64,000 nucleotides of DNA from Microbacterium sp. MYb45 (lineage in GTDB: Bacteria; Actinomycetota; Actinomycetes; Actinomycetales; Microbacteriaceae), in assembly GCF_002979655.1 (NCBI RefSeq), contig NZ_PCPG01000011.1:1-64000 (forward strand), read 5' to 3'. Below the pieces are notes generated by a model, which searched no databases, was not told the DNA's origin, and saw nothing but the letters and a program-made list of their open reading frames with translations. A program made the translations under genes and the position numbers. Of the stretch, positions 25,341 to 33,274 are shown piece by piece (position 1 is the stretch's first letter; each line of letters starts with the position of its first letter).

Positions 25341-26636
25341 ATGAACAGCACACGGCGTTCCTTGATCTCCGCGGCCGCGATAGCCGCCGTCGGAGCTCTC
25401 GCACTCAGCGGGTGCACGGCCAGCACCCCCGACGGCGGAGGCGGCGGCGACGCCGCCATGACGCTCTGGCACAACTCCACCACCGGACCCGGCGTCGAGT
25501 TCTGGGAGCAGACCGTCGCCGACTTCGAGAAGGAGAACCCCGGGGTCACGATCGAGATCCAGTCGATCCAGAACGAAGACCTCGACGGCAAGCTCCAGAC
25601 CGCGCTCAACTCCGGCGATGCTCCCGACATCTTCCTGCAGCGCGGCGGCGGCAAGATGGCGGCGATGGTCAAGGCCGGCCAACTCAAGGACCTGACCGAC
25701 TCGATCAGCGGTGGTGCTGCGGAGGAGATCTCCGACGCCGCCTACTCGGCCAGCAGCCTGGACGACAAGATCTATGCGATGCCGGTGGCCGTGCTCCCCG
25801 GCGGACTCTTCTACAGCCGGGACCTGTTCGACGAGGCCGGCATCACCGAGAACCCCACCACGATGGACGAGCTCGAGGCCGCCACCGAGAAGCTCAAGGC
25901 CGCCGGCATCGACCCGGTCGCCCTCGGCGCGAAGGATGCCTGGCCCGCAGCCCACTGGTACTACTGGCTGGCGCTGCGCGAATGCAGTGCCGAGACGCTC
26001 GCCAAGGCCGCCGACGAGATGAACTTCGACGACGACTGCTGGGTGCGCGCGGGCGAAGACCTGCAGGCGTTCGCGGCCACCGAGCCGTTCAACTCCGGCT
26101 TCCTCACCACCACCGCCCAGCAGGGCGCGGGCAGCTCGGCCGGTCTCATCGCCAACCACCAGGCCGGCATGGAGCTCATGGGCGCGTGGAACCCCGGCGT
26201 CATCGGATCGCTCACGCCCGACCAGAAGCCGCTGCCCGACCTGTCGTGGTTCCCGTTCCCCGAGGTCGAGGGCGGCGACGGTGAGGCAGGGTCCATGATG
26301 GGCGGCGTCGACGGATACTCGTGCTCGGTGGATGCGCCCGACGCCTGCGTCGACTTCCTCAACTACCTCGGCACGTCCGACGTGCAGACCGCCTACTACA
26401 AGGCGTTCAACGCCCCGCCGGTGAACACGGTGGCGCAGGAGGCAGTGACCGAGCAGTATCTCAAGGACATCCTCGCGGCCTACAACGCGGCGCCGTACGC
26501 GACGCAGTGGCTCGACACGGTCTACGGACAGAACGTGGGCAACGCGCTCAACGTCGCCGTGGTCAACATGCTCGCCGGTCAAGGAACCCCGGAGGACATC
26601 GTCAAGGCCGTCCAGGATGCCGCAGCCAAGGCATAA
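25341..26636 (+). CDS. CUT1 substrate-binding lipoprotein (module D)
   Basis: A 431-residue binding protein. The signal peptide has an n-region STRRSL and lipobox LSGC with Cys25. The mature part starts MTLWHNSTTGPGVEFWEQTVADFEKENPGV in two usual SBP segments. GAGGAGAACC precedes the ATG. The last 20 bases overlap the following permease gene, which starts at 26617. It is the first gene of a transporter-GH3 operon and would bind a beta-glycoside such as a xylo- or gluco-oligosaccharide, inferred from GH3. The Gly-rich linker after the lipid Cys is common in these proteins. Confidence 0.93.
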   Translation: MNSTRRSLISAAAIAAVGALALSGCTASTPDGGGGGDAAMTLWHNSTTGPGVEFWEQTVADFEKENPGVTIEIQSIQNEDLDGKLQTALNSGDAPDIFLQRGGGKMAAMVKAGQLKDLTDSISGGAAEEISDAAYSASSLDDKIYAMPVAVLPGGLFYSRDLFDEAGITENPTTMDELEAATEKLKAAGIDPVALGAKDAWPAAHWYYWLALRECSAETLAKAADEMNFDDDCWVRAGEDLQAFAATEPFNSGFLTTTAQQGAGSSAGLIANHQAGMELMGAWNPGVIGSLTPDQKPLPDLSWFPFPEVEGGDGEAGSMMGGVDGYSCSVDAPDACVDFLNYLGTSDVQTAYYKAFNAPPVNTVAQEAVTEQYLKDILAAYNAAPYATQWLDTVYGQNVGNALNVAVVNMLAGQGTPEDIVKAVQDAAAKA

Positions 26637-27555
26637 GGCGGCCGCCCGGCTGGAAGTGATCCTTCTGGCCGGGCCCGCCCTCCTGGTGTTCCTCGCCTTC
26701 GTCATCTTCCCGGTGCTGATGGCGGGTTATTACGGATTCTTCAGCTGGCAGGGCTACGGTCCGCCCACCGACTTCGTCGGGCTGAAGAACTATCTGACGA
26801 TCCTGCAGGATCCGCTGTTCCACGATGCACTGGCCCACAACGGGTTCATCCTCGTGTTCTCGCTCATCCTGCAGGGACCGGCGGCGATCCTCCTCGCGCT
26901 CCTGCTCAACCGGCGGATGCGCGGCCAGTCGCTGATCCGCGTGCTGATCTTCATCCCCTACGTGATCTCCGAGGTCGTGGTGGGCACGGGCTGGAGCCTG
27001 ATGCTGCAGACCAGCGGCGCGTTCAACGACCTGCTGGAGAAGATGGGCCTCGGGTTCCTCGCGAACGACTGGCTCTCGAACCCGGACATCGCGATCTGGA
27101 CGCTGATGGTGATCATCACCTGGAAGTACGTCGGGTTCGCGGTGATCCTGTTCCTCGCGGGGCTCCAGGGCATTCCGGAGGAGCTGCACGAGGCGGCCTC
27201 GATCGACGGCGCCTCGTACTGGCAGATCCAGTGGCGCATCACGCTGCCGCTGCTCGCGCCGACCCTGCGCATCTGGGCGTTCCTTTCGATCATCGGCTCG
27301 CTGCAGCTGTTCGACCTGGTCTACATCATCTGGGGGCAGTACATCGCCTCCACCGCCGGCACCTCGACCATGGCGACCTACATGGTCTCCGAGGGGCGCA
27401 ACGCCGGCAACTTCGGGTACGGCAACGCGGTCGCGGTCGTCCTGTTCCTGATCTCGCTCGTCGTGGCGCTGATCTACCAGCGCGCGGTGCTGCGTCGCGA
27501 CACGGACGGCGCCCTCACCGGCGCCCCTGCACGGAAGAAGAGGACGACGCGATGA
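26617..27555 (+). CDS. CUT1 sugar ABC permease, MalF/UgpA-type (module D)
   Basis: A 312-residue permease with first helix VILLAGPALLVFLAFVIFPVLMAGYYGFF and about five others. The EAA loop is LHEAASIDGASYWQIQWRITLPLLAP. It starts inside the 3' end of the binding-protein gene in another frame, a 20-base overlap that should couple translation. Its stop overlaps the next permease ATG. A Lys/Arg tail ends the protein. It pairs with the 27552-28442 product; the ATPase is not encoded here. Confidence 0.93.
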   Translation: MPQPRHKAAARLEVILLAGPALLVFLAFVIFPVLMAGYYGFFSWQGYGPPTDFVGLKNYLTILQDPLFHDALAHNGFILVFSLILQGPAAILLALLLNRRMRGQSLIRVLIFIPYVISEVVVGTGWSLMLQTSGAFNDLLEKMGLGFLANDWLSNPDIAIWTLMVIITWKYVGFAVILFLAGLQGIPEELHEAASIDGASYWQIQWRITLPLLAPTLRIWAFLSIIGSLQLFDLVYIIWGQYIASTAGTSTMATYMVSEGRNAGNFGYGNAVAVVLFLISLVVALIYQRAVLRRDTDGALTGAPARKKRTTR

Positions 27556-28442
27556 CCGCCACCTCGGTACTCGTCACCCAGCGACCCGGACGCGCCGGGC
27601 GCCCCGGACGCGCTCCGCGCCCGCGGCCGCCCTGGGCCAACCCGACCGTCTACTTCGTCGCGCTGATCGTCGTCGGGCTCATGCTCGCCCCGATCGCGTA
27701 CATCATCATCGGCGGATTCCGCACGAACGCGCAGATCACGACCGACCCGTCGGGGATGCCGCAGCCGTGGGTGTTCTCCAACTACTTCGACGTCATCACC
27801 GGTGGCGTGTTCTGGCGGCAGGTGCTCAACTCCACCATCGTCGCCCTCGCCACCACGATCGGCGTCGTCGCGCTCGGACTGATGGCCGCGTACGTGCTCG
27901 CGCGCTACCGGTTCGCCGGCCGCGGAGTGCTCTACGCGTTCTTCGCCGCGGGGCTCATGTTCCCGCTGACGGTCGCGATCACCCCGCTGTACATCGTGGT
28001 GCGCAGCCTCGGGCTGATGAACTCGCTCGGCGGGGTCATCCTGCCGCAGATCGCCTTCGCCCTGCCGACGACGATCATCATCCTGGTCCCGTTCCTGCGC
28101 GCCATCCCCGACGAGATCCAGGAGGCGGCGTTCATCGACGGATGCAGCCGGATCGGCTTCTTCTGGCGCATGGTGCTGCCGCTCTCGATCCCTGGTGTGA
28201 TCACCACCGGCATCCTCGCGTTCATCGGCAGCTGGAACGGATACCTCCTCCCGCTGTTCGTGCTCAACGATGCGGCGGCGTTCACCCTCCCGCTCGGCGT
28301 GCAGTCGTTCGCCTCGCAGTATTCGGTCGACACCGCGAAGGTCCTCGCCTTCACCTCGCTGTCGATGATCCCCGCCCTGATCTTCTTCAGCCTCTTCGAG
28401 CGCCGCATCGTCGGCGGACTGACCGGCGCGGTCAAGGGCTGA
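27552..28442 (+). CDS. CUT1 sugar ABC permease, MalG/UgpE-type (module D)
   Basis: A 296-residue permease. A Pro/Arg-rich tail precedes helix 1 (VYFVALIVVGLMLAPIAYIII). The EAA loop is IQEAAFIDGCSRIGFFWRMVLPLSIP. The C-terminus FERRIVGGLTGAVKG is typical for the MalG half. It overlaps the upstream permease by 4 bases and ends 2 bases before the GH3 start, so the operon is continuous. Confidence 0.93.
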   Translation: MTATSVLVTQRPGRAGRPGRAPRPRPPWANPTVYFVALIVVGLMLAPIAYIIIGGFRTNAQITTDPSGMPQPWVFSNYFDVITGGVFWRQVLNSTIVALATTIGVVALGLMAAYVLARYRFAGRGVLYAFFAAGLMFPLTVAITPLYIVVRSLGLMNSLGGVILPQIAFALPTTIIILVPFLRAIPDEIQEAAFIDGCSRIGFFWRMVLPLSIPGVITTGILAFIGSWNGYLLPLFVLNDAAAFTLPLGVQSFASQYSVDTAKVLAFTSLSMIPALIFFSLFERRIVGGLTGAVKG

Positions 28443-28444
28443 CG

Positions 28445-30790
28445 ATGTCGACGCAGACCCCACAGAAAGAGACGCACGTGCTCGCTCCCACATCCCGCCC
28501 CCGATTCTCCCCGCGCGTCGAGGGCCTCCTCGAGCAGATGACGCTCGAGGAGAAGCAGGCGCAGCTCGTCGGCTTCTGGGTGGATCAGGGAGACGAACTC
28601 GTCGCCCCGATGGCCGGCGAGAAGAAGACCTCCACCCGGTACGAGGATGCGACGGCGCACGGCATCGGCCACCTGACGCGCGTGTACGGCACGCGCCCGG
28701 TCGACCCGATCGAGCGCGCGCAGTGGCTCTGGGGCGAGCAGGCACGGCTGCAGCGCGAGACCCGACTGGGCATCCCGGCCCTCGTGCATGAGGAGTGCCT
28801 GACCGGCCTGGCTGCCTGGCAGGCGGCCACCTTCCCGACCCCGCTGGCGTGGGGCGCATCCTTCGATCCCGAGCTGGTCGAGCAGGTGGGGCGGGCGATC
28901 GGTTCGTCCATGCGGGCGCTCGGCATCCACCAGGGACTCGCTCCCGTGCTCGACGTCGTCCGCGATCCGCGCTGGGGCCGGGTGGACGAGTGCATCGCGG
29001 AGGATCCGCTGCTCGTGGGAACCGTCGGCACCGCGTACGTCCGCGGCATGCAGTCTGAGGGAGTGCACGCCACGCTCAAGCACTTCGTCGGATACTCGGC
29101 GTCGACCGCCGGCCGCAACCATGCGCCGGTGCACGCCGGGAGGCGCGAGATCGAGGACGTGCTGCTCCCGCCGTTCGAGATGGCCGTGCGCGAGGGCGGG
29201 GTGCGCAGCGTCATGAACTCGTACACCGACATCGACGGGGTGCCGGTGGCCGCCGATCCGTACTACCTCGACGAGGTGCTGCGCGGACGCTGGGGCTTCG
29301 ACGGGGTGGTCGTGTCGGACTACTTCGCCGTGGACTTCCTGCAGAGCATGCATCACGTCGCGGCCGACTCGGCACAGGCCGCCGCGCTGGCGATCACCGC
29401 GGGGATCGACGTGGAGCTGCCCTCCCCCGACGCGTACACGACCCTCGCCACGCAGGTGCGCGACGGGTCGCTGGAGCAGAGCATCCTGGACCGGGCGGTC
29501 GGACGCGTCCTGACGCAGAAGGAGGAGCTGGGACTGCTGGATGCCGACTTCACGGTCGCGCCCGACGCGATCGTCCTGGATTCCCCCGAGCACCGCGCAC
29601 TCGCCCGCCGACTCGCGGAGGAGTCGATCGTGCTGCTGAGCAACGACGGCGTACTGCCGCTGGATGCCTCCGGTGCGCCACGGATCGCGGTCATCGGACC
29701 GAACGCCGACAGCGCGGAGGCGCTCATGGGCTGCTACTCGTTCGTGAACCACGTGCTGGCGCATCACCCCGAGGTGCCCGCCGGAATTGCCCTGCCGAGC
29801 GTGCTCGACGGACTCCGTGCCGAGCTCCCCGCAGCCACGATCACCCATGTCGTCGGCGGCGAGGTCGAGGGCGAGGACCGCAGTGGATTCCCGGCCGCGG
29901 TCGCCGCCGCTGGCGAGGCCGACGTGGCGATCGTCGTGGTCGGCGACCGCGCTGGCCTGTTCGGACGCGGCACGGTCGGCGAAGGCAACGACGTCGACTC
30001 GCTGGAACTCCCCGGCGTGCAGCGCGCCCTGGTCGAGGCCGTCGTCGCGACCGGCACCCCGGTGGTCGTCGTCGCGCTCACCGGTCGCCCGTATGCCCTG
30101 GACTGGGCACTGCCGCATCGGGAGTCGGGCGCCGGACTGACCGCCGGCCTGGGGTCGGTGAACTCGCCTGCTCCGTCCGGCACTGCCGCCACCGAGAAGC
30201 GCTCGCTCCCGGCGGCCGTGCTGCAGGCGTTCTTCCCCGGCGAAGAAGGGGGCCCGGCCGTCGCGGCGGTGTTGAGCGGGGCCGTCGCCCCGTCGGGACG
30301 GCTCCCGGTGTCGCTGCCGCGGTCCGCGGGCGTGCAGCCCTATTCGTACCTGCATCCCGCGCTCGGTGGACGCACGGACGTGTCGAGCGTCGACCCCTCA
30401 CCGGCACGACCGTTCGGATTCGGACTCGGCTACACGACCTTCGCACACGAGCAGCTGACGGCCGACGCGACGGTCGGTGCGGGCGCGGAGTTCCGAGTGT
30501 CTGTGCTCGTCCGTAACTCCGGCTCCCGCGCGGGCACCGACGTCGTGCAGCTGTATGCGCACGACGAGGTCGCGAGCGTGGCCCGCCCGGTCGCGCAGCT
30601 GATCGGGTTCCAGCGGGTCTCGCTGGAAGCGGGCGCGGAGCAGCGCGTGGAATTCACGGTTCCCACGGGGCGCCTCGCGTTCACGGGCGTCGACGGAATC
30701 CGGAGGGTGGAACCGGGGCGGATCCGGCTGTGGGTCGGGGGCGCCTGTGACGACGAGGAGACTTCGACCGCGATCGAGATCGTCGGCTGA
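28445..30790 (+). CDS. GH3 beta-glycosidase (beta-glucosidase/beta-xylosidase type)
   Basis: A 781-residue GH3 enzyme. The N-terminal TIM-barrel domain has HEECLTG, KHFVGYSASTAGRNHAP and the nucleophile motif VVSDY, with Asp292. The C-terminal alpha/beta sandwich domain starts near residue 400 (SIVLLSNDGVLPL) and a fibronectin-III-like domain ends the protein (FGFGLGYTTF to ARPVAQLIGFQRV). No signal peptide is seen, so it cleaves imported oligosaccharides. AAGGG lies just before the ATG. The sandwich domain carries an extra Ser/Pro/Ala-rich stretch of about 33 residues (near 556-588) between DWAL and AVLQAFFPGEEGG, where most relatives have a short turn. Substrate could be beta-glucosides or beta-xylosides; xylan use fits the neighbouring arabinofuranosidases. 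Confidence 0.93.
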   Translation: MSTQTPQKETHVLAPTSRPRFSPRVEGLLEQMTLEEKQAQLVGFWVDQGDELVAPMAGEKKTSTRYEDATAHGIGHLTRVYGTRPVDPIERAQWLWGEQARLQRETRLGIPALVHEECLTGLAAWQAATFPTPLAWGASFDPELVEQVGRAIGSSMRALGIHQGLAPVLDVVRDPRWGRVDECIAEDPLLVGTVGTAYVRGMQSEGVHATLKHFVGYSASTAGRNHAPVHAGRREIEDVLLPPFEMAVREGGVRSVMNSYTDIDGVPVAADPYYLDEVLRGRWGFDGVVVSDYFAVDFLQSMHHVAADSAQAAALAITAGIDVELPSPDAYTTLATQVRDGSLEQSILDRAVGRVLTQKEELGLLDADFTVAPDAIVLDSPEHRALARRLAEESIVLLSNDGVLPLDASGAPRIAVIGPNADSAEALMGCYSFVNHVLAHHPEVPAGIALPSVLDGLRAELPAATITHVVGGEVEGEDRSGFPAAVAAAGEADVAIVVVGDRAGLFGRGTVGEGNDVDSLELPGVQRALVEAVVATGTPVVVVALTGRPYALDWALPHRESGAGLTAGLGSVNSPAPSGTAATEKRSLPAAVLQAFFPGEEGGPAVAAVLSGAVAPSGRLPVSLPRSAGVQPYSYLHPALGGRTDVSSVDPSPARPFGFGLGYTTFAHEQLTADATVGAGAEFRVSVLVRNSGSRAGTDVVQLYAHDEVASVARPVAQLIGFQRVSLEAGAEQRVEFTVPTGRLAFTGVDGIRRVEPGRIRLWVGGACDDEETSTAIEIVG

Positions 30791-30796
30791 GAGCTC

Positions 30797-31423
30797 TCAG
30801 TACATCTCCCCGACGGGGACCGGAACGTCGAGCACGTTGCCCGGCTGCGCGAGCGGGCACGCCCAGGCCGGGTCGTACGCGCAGGACGGGTTGTAGGCGA
30901 AGTTGAAGTCGAGCACGATCGTGCCGCCTGCGGCATCCGATCCCAGGTCGGCGCCCTTGATCGTGTCGATCAGGTAGCGACCGCCGCCGTACGTTCCGCC
31001 CTCGCGCCCGGCGAGCGCGTCGCGCACCGGGATGAACAGGCCGCCGCCGTAGGTGGTGAGTCGCCAGACGTCGAGCGATCCGGCATCGGGGATCTCGACC
31101 CGGCCGATGCGCTCGAACGGTACGACACCGTCGGTCCCCGTCGCGAAGTCGAAGCCTCCGGGGTCGGCGGGCAGGATCGGCAGCTCGAAGCGCCAGTCCG
31201 GATCGTAGGACGCGAGGGGCAGACCCTCGAACAGCGGCCGGTCCTCGGGCAGCAGCGGCGTCGCGGGGTGGTGGAGCATCAGCTCGTCGCGCTCCATCCG
31301 CCACAGCTCGTGAGCGTCTTCAGGCGAGTCGGCGAGACGCACGGCGTCGTACAGGGCGAAGACCCGTCGGCGCCAGTCGGCGACTTCGAGGGCGGTGCGG
31401 GCGCTCGTGCGGGTGCTCGTCAT
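30797..31423 (-). CDS. DUF1684 family protein
   Basis: A 208-residue protein of the DUF1684 (PF07920) family. The family signature is near the C-terminus: DFNFAYNPSCAYDPAWACPL followed by PGN. An N-terminal helix (WRRRVFALYDAVR) and LPEDRPLFEGLPLASYDPDWRFE also fit the family. There is no signal peptide, so it is cytoplasmic. Its function is unknown. It follows the NAD-binding protein gene by 9 bases on the same strand, so the two are probably co-transcribed. It ends 6 bases from the convergent GH3 gene with no visible terminator. Confidence 0.85.
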   Translation of the reverse strand: MTSTRTSARTALEVADWRRRVFALYDAVRLADSPEDAHELWRMERDELMLHHPATPLLPEDRPLFEGLPLASYDPDWRFELPILPADPGGFDFATGTDGVVPFERIGRVEIPDAGSLDVWRLTTYGGGLFIPVRDALAGREGGTYGGGRYLIDTIKGADLGSDAAGGTIVLDFNFAYNPSCAYDPAWACPLAQPGNVLDVPVPVGEMY

Positions 31424-31432
31424 GCGTCCAGG

Positions 31433-32275
31433 CTACGGGCCGAGCAGCGGGTGCGAGGCGGATCCGGCGATCATCTCGGCGTACCCCTCTTCGTAGGTGG
31501 GGTAGTCGAGACGCCCGAGCAGCGAGTGGAGCAGCGACCCGTCGTACACGAACCCGCGCGGGCCGTCGGATGCCTCGTCGGGTGGAACAGCGACGCCCAG
31601 CTCCCCGGCGAGGAAGCGGACGACGTCGCCGAGAGGTGCCGGTCGTTCGTCGACCGCGTGCACCAGCCGCGGCGGGTCGTCGGTACGCAGCAGCAGGTCG
31701 AGCGTGCGCACGAGGTCGGTCTCGTGGATGCGGTTCGTGAGCCGGGAGTGGTCGACCGCCGCGCCCTCGCGGACCTTGCGCAGCAGGAACTCGCGACCGG
31801 GACCGTAGATCCCCGCCGGTCGCACGACCACGGCGTCGAACAGTTCGGCCGCCGCCCGCTCGCCGTCACGGAGCCCCCGCGAGCGCTCGGTCTCGGCCGC
31901 GGGCTCGTCCTGCTCGGTGAGAGGACGGTCGGCCTTGAAGGCACTCCCCTCGAAGATACCGGTCGACGACACGAACACGGTGCGGGCGGGCAGCGCCGGC
32001 AGGGCATCCCGAAGGTGTCCGAGTGCCGTGCGATAGGAGTGTTCCGCGGCGCCCGGCGGCAGTGTGATCACGACCGCATCGACCGCGGGCAGCGGGGCCG
32101 TGAGCGGCTGCGCGAGATCACCGCGGATGCCGACCACGCCGGCGGGCAGCTCCCCGTCACTCCGCCGCAGAGCGAAGACCTCAGCGCCGTCGTTGAGAAG
32201 TCGGGGTGCGAGGCGCGCGCCGAGCTTGCCGAATCCGACCAGGAGTGTGCGCCGCGGCGCCGGGGTGGTGTCCAT
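31433..32275 (-). CDS. NAD(P)-binding SDR-like epimerase/reductase
   Basis: A 280-residue protein with an N-terminal Rossmann motif LLVGFGKLGARLAPRLLN, in which GxGxLG binds the dinucleotide. It has VFVSSTGIF and later VRPAGIYGPGREFL, which resemble atypical extended SDRs of the YeeZ type. The usual YxxxK is not obvious, so catalytic SDR activity is uncertain. It is cytoplasmic. It is co-transcribed with DUF1684 and separated from the upstream aquaporin gene by a hairpin terminator, so it should have its own promoter in the 86-base gap. No specific substrate can be proposed. Confidence 0.82.
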   Translation of the reverse strand: MDTTPAPRRTLLVGFGKLGARLAPRLLNDGAEVFALRRSDGELPAGVVGIRGDLAQPLTAPLPAVDAVVITLPPGAAEHSYRTALGHLRDALPALPARTVFVSSTGIFEGSAFKADRPLTEQDEPAAETERSRGLRDGERAAAELFDAVVVRPAGIYGPGREFLLRKVREGAAVDHSRLTNRIHETDLVRTLDLLLRTDDPPRLVHAVDERPAPLGDVVRFLAGELGVAVPPDEASDGPRGFVYDGSLLHSLLGRLDYPTYEEGYAEMIAGSASHPLLGP

Positions 32276-32309
32276 CGGTTCCAGGCTCCCACAGGTCCCA
32301 CACACGTAA

Positions 32310-32345
32310 GAAGCGCCGCACCCTCCGAAGAGGATGCGGCGCTTC
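32310..32345 (-). terminator. Rho-independent-type terminator after the aquaporin gene
   Basis: GAAGCGCCGCA at 32310-32320 pairs perfectly over 11 bases with TGCGGCGCTTC at 32335-32345. An inner stem closes a UUCG-type tetraloop in the RNA read from the minus strand. It lies 16 bases past the aquaporin stop. The T-run is poor, as is usual in high-GC actinobacteria. Confidence 0.82.
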
Positions 32346-32361
32346 GACCGAGCAACGGGAG

Positions 32362-33012
32362 TTACTCCGCGACGGCGATCTTCTTGGCGTCGTCCGTGTT
32401 GAGCACGCGGAACAGGATCGCGGCGATCACGGCGCCCACGACCGGGGCGGCGATGTAGAGCCACAGCGAGCTCCACGCGAAGTGACCGCTGACCGAGAGG
32501 CCGAGCGCGACGGCCGGGTTGAAACCGCCGCCCGAGATCGAGCCGACCGTGGCCGCACCGACGAACACGGTCGCACCGATCGCGAGACCGTAGAACGAGT
32601 TGCCCGCGGTGTCCTTCGACGTGGCCGTGTTGAGCACGACCCACACGAGGATCAGCGTGAACAGCGCCTCGACGAGGAACGCCGGGCCGACCTCGATGAC
32701 CATGGCCTCTTCACCGGCCGGCCAGACCGACATGCTGACGAGTGCGGCCACCGCGCCACCGACGAACTGTGCGATGAGGTAGGCGATGAAGTCGGCGACG
32801 CTGAGGCCGCCGCGCAGGAACACACCGACCGAGACGGCCGGGTTGAGGTGGGCGCCCGAGATGTGACCCGTGGAGAACACGAGCACCATCAGGGTGAAGC
32901 CGATCGCGAGTGGCGTCAGCGGACTGTCGCTGTTCACCGCCGCGATGATCGCGAGAACGAAGAGGAAGGTGGCGACCGCTTCTGCGAGCGCCTTGCGTGC
33001 CGTACCAGTCAT
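32362..33012 (-). CDS. Aquaporin (MIP family) with altered second NPA motif
   Basis: A 216-residue channel of six helices. The first NPA box is HLNPAV (Asn57) and the second is GFNPAV (Asn165). In classic water and glycerol channels the second box is NPAR, where the Arg forms the selectivity filter; here Val168 takes that place. The rest fits the family: AEAVATFLFVLAIIA, SGAHLNPAVSVG, LIAQFVGGAVAAL. AAAGGG precedes the ATG. The terminator at 32310-32345 ends its message. The missing Arg should relax proton and solute exclusion, so water, small uncharged solutes or another permeant are possible. It is transcribed alone, and the 262-base region upstream (33013-33274) holds no other gene I can support. 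Confidence 0.92.
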   Translation of the reverse strand: MTGTARKALAEAVATFLFVLAIIAAVNSDSPLTPLAIGFTLMVLVFSTGHISGAHLNPAVSVGVFLRGGLSVADFIAYLIAQFVGGAVAALVSMSVWPAGEEAMVIEVGPAFLVEALFTLILVWVVLNTATSKDTAGNSFYGLAIGATVFVGAATVGSISGGGFNPAVALGLSVSGHFAWSSLWLYIAAPVVGAVIAAILFRVLNTDDAKKIAVAE

Positions 33013-33274
33013 GAGAGAGCCCTTTGCTTGGGAATTCAGGAGAGGGGAAGTCACCCGTTTGCCCGCGCACCCTGGCCGACGCACCCCTCGTGCGGCACCG
33101 ACGCTATCGCTGCGCGCACCGGAATATCGGGAAGCCGCGCGGTATTGCTGTGAATTCCCTGAACTCAGGTGCGTGCCCCGATCGCGGCGACATCCACAGC
33201 GTCCGGATGCCGGAATCACGCCGGTGATGTCAACCCCGTGGCCCGCGCTCCCCCCTTCCCCGTAGCGTGCGAGG

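Noticed and set aside
33013-33274. Possible small gene or RNA in the aquaporin/APC intergenic region
   Set aside because: Short frames lack ribosome sites and the small inverted repeats (CCTGA/TCAGG) are too weak to call; it probably holds only promoters.
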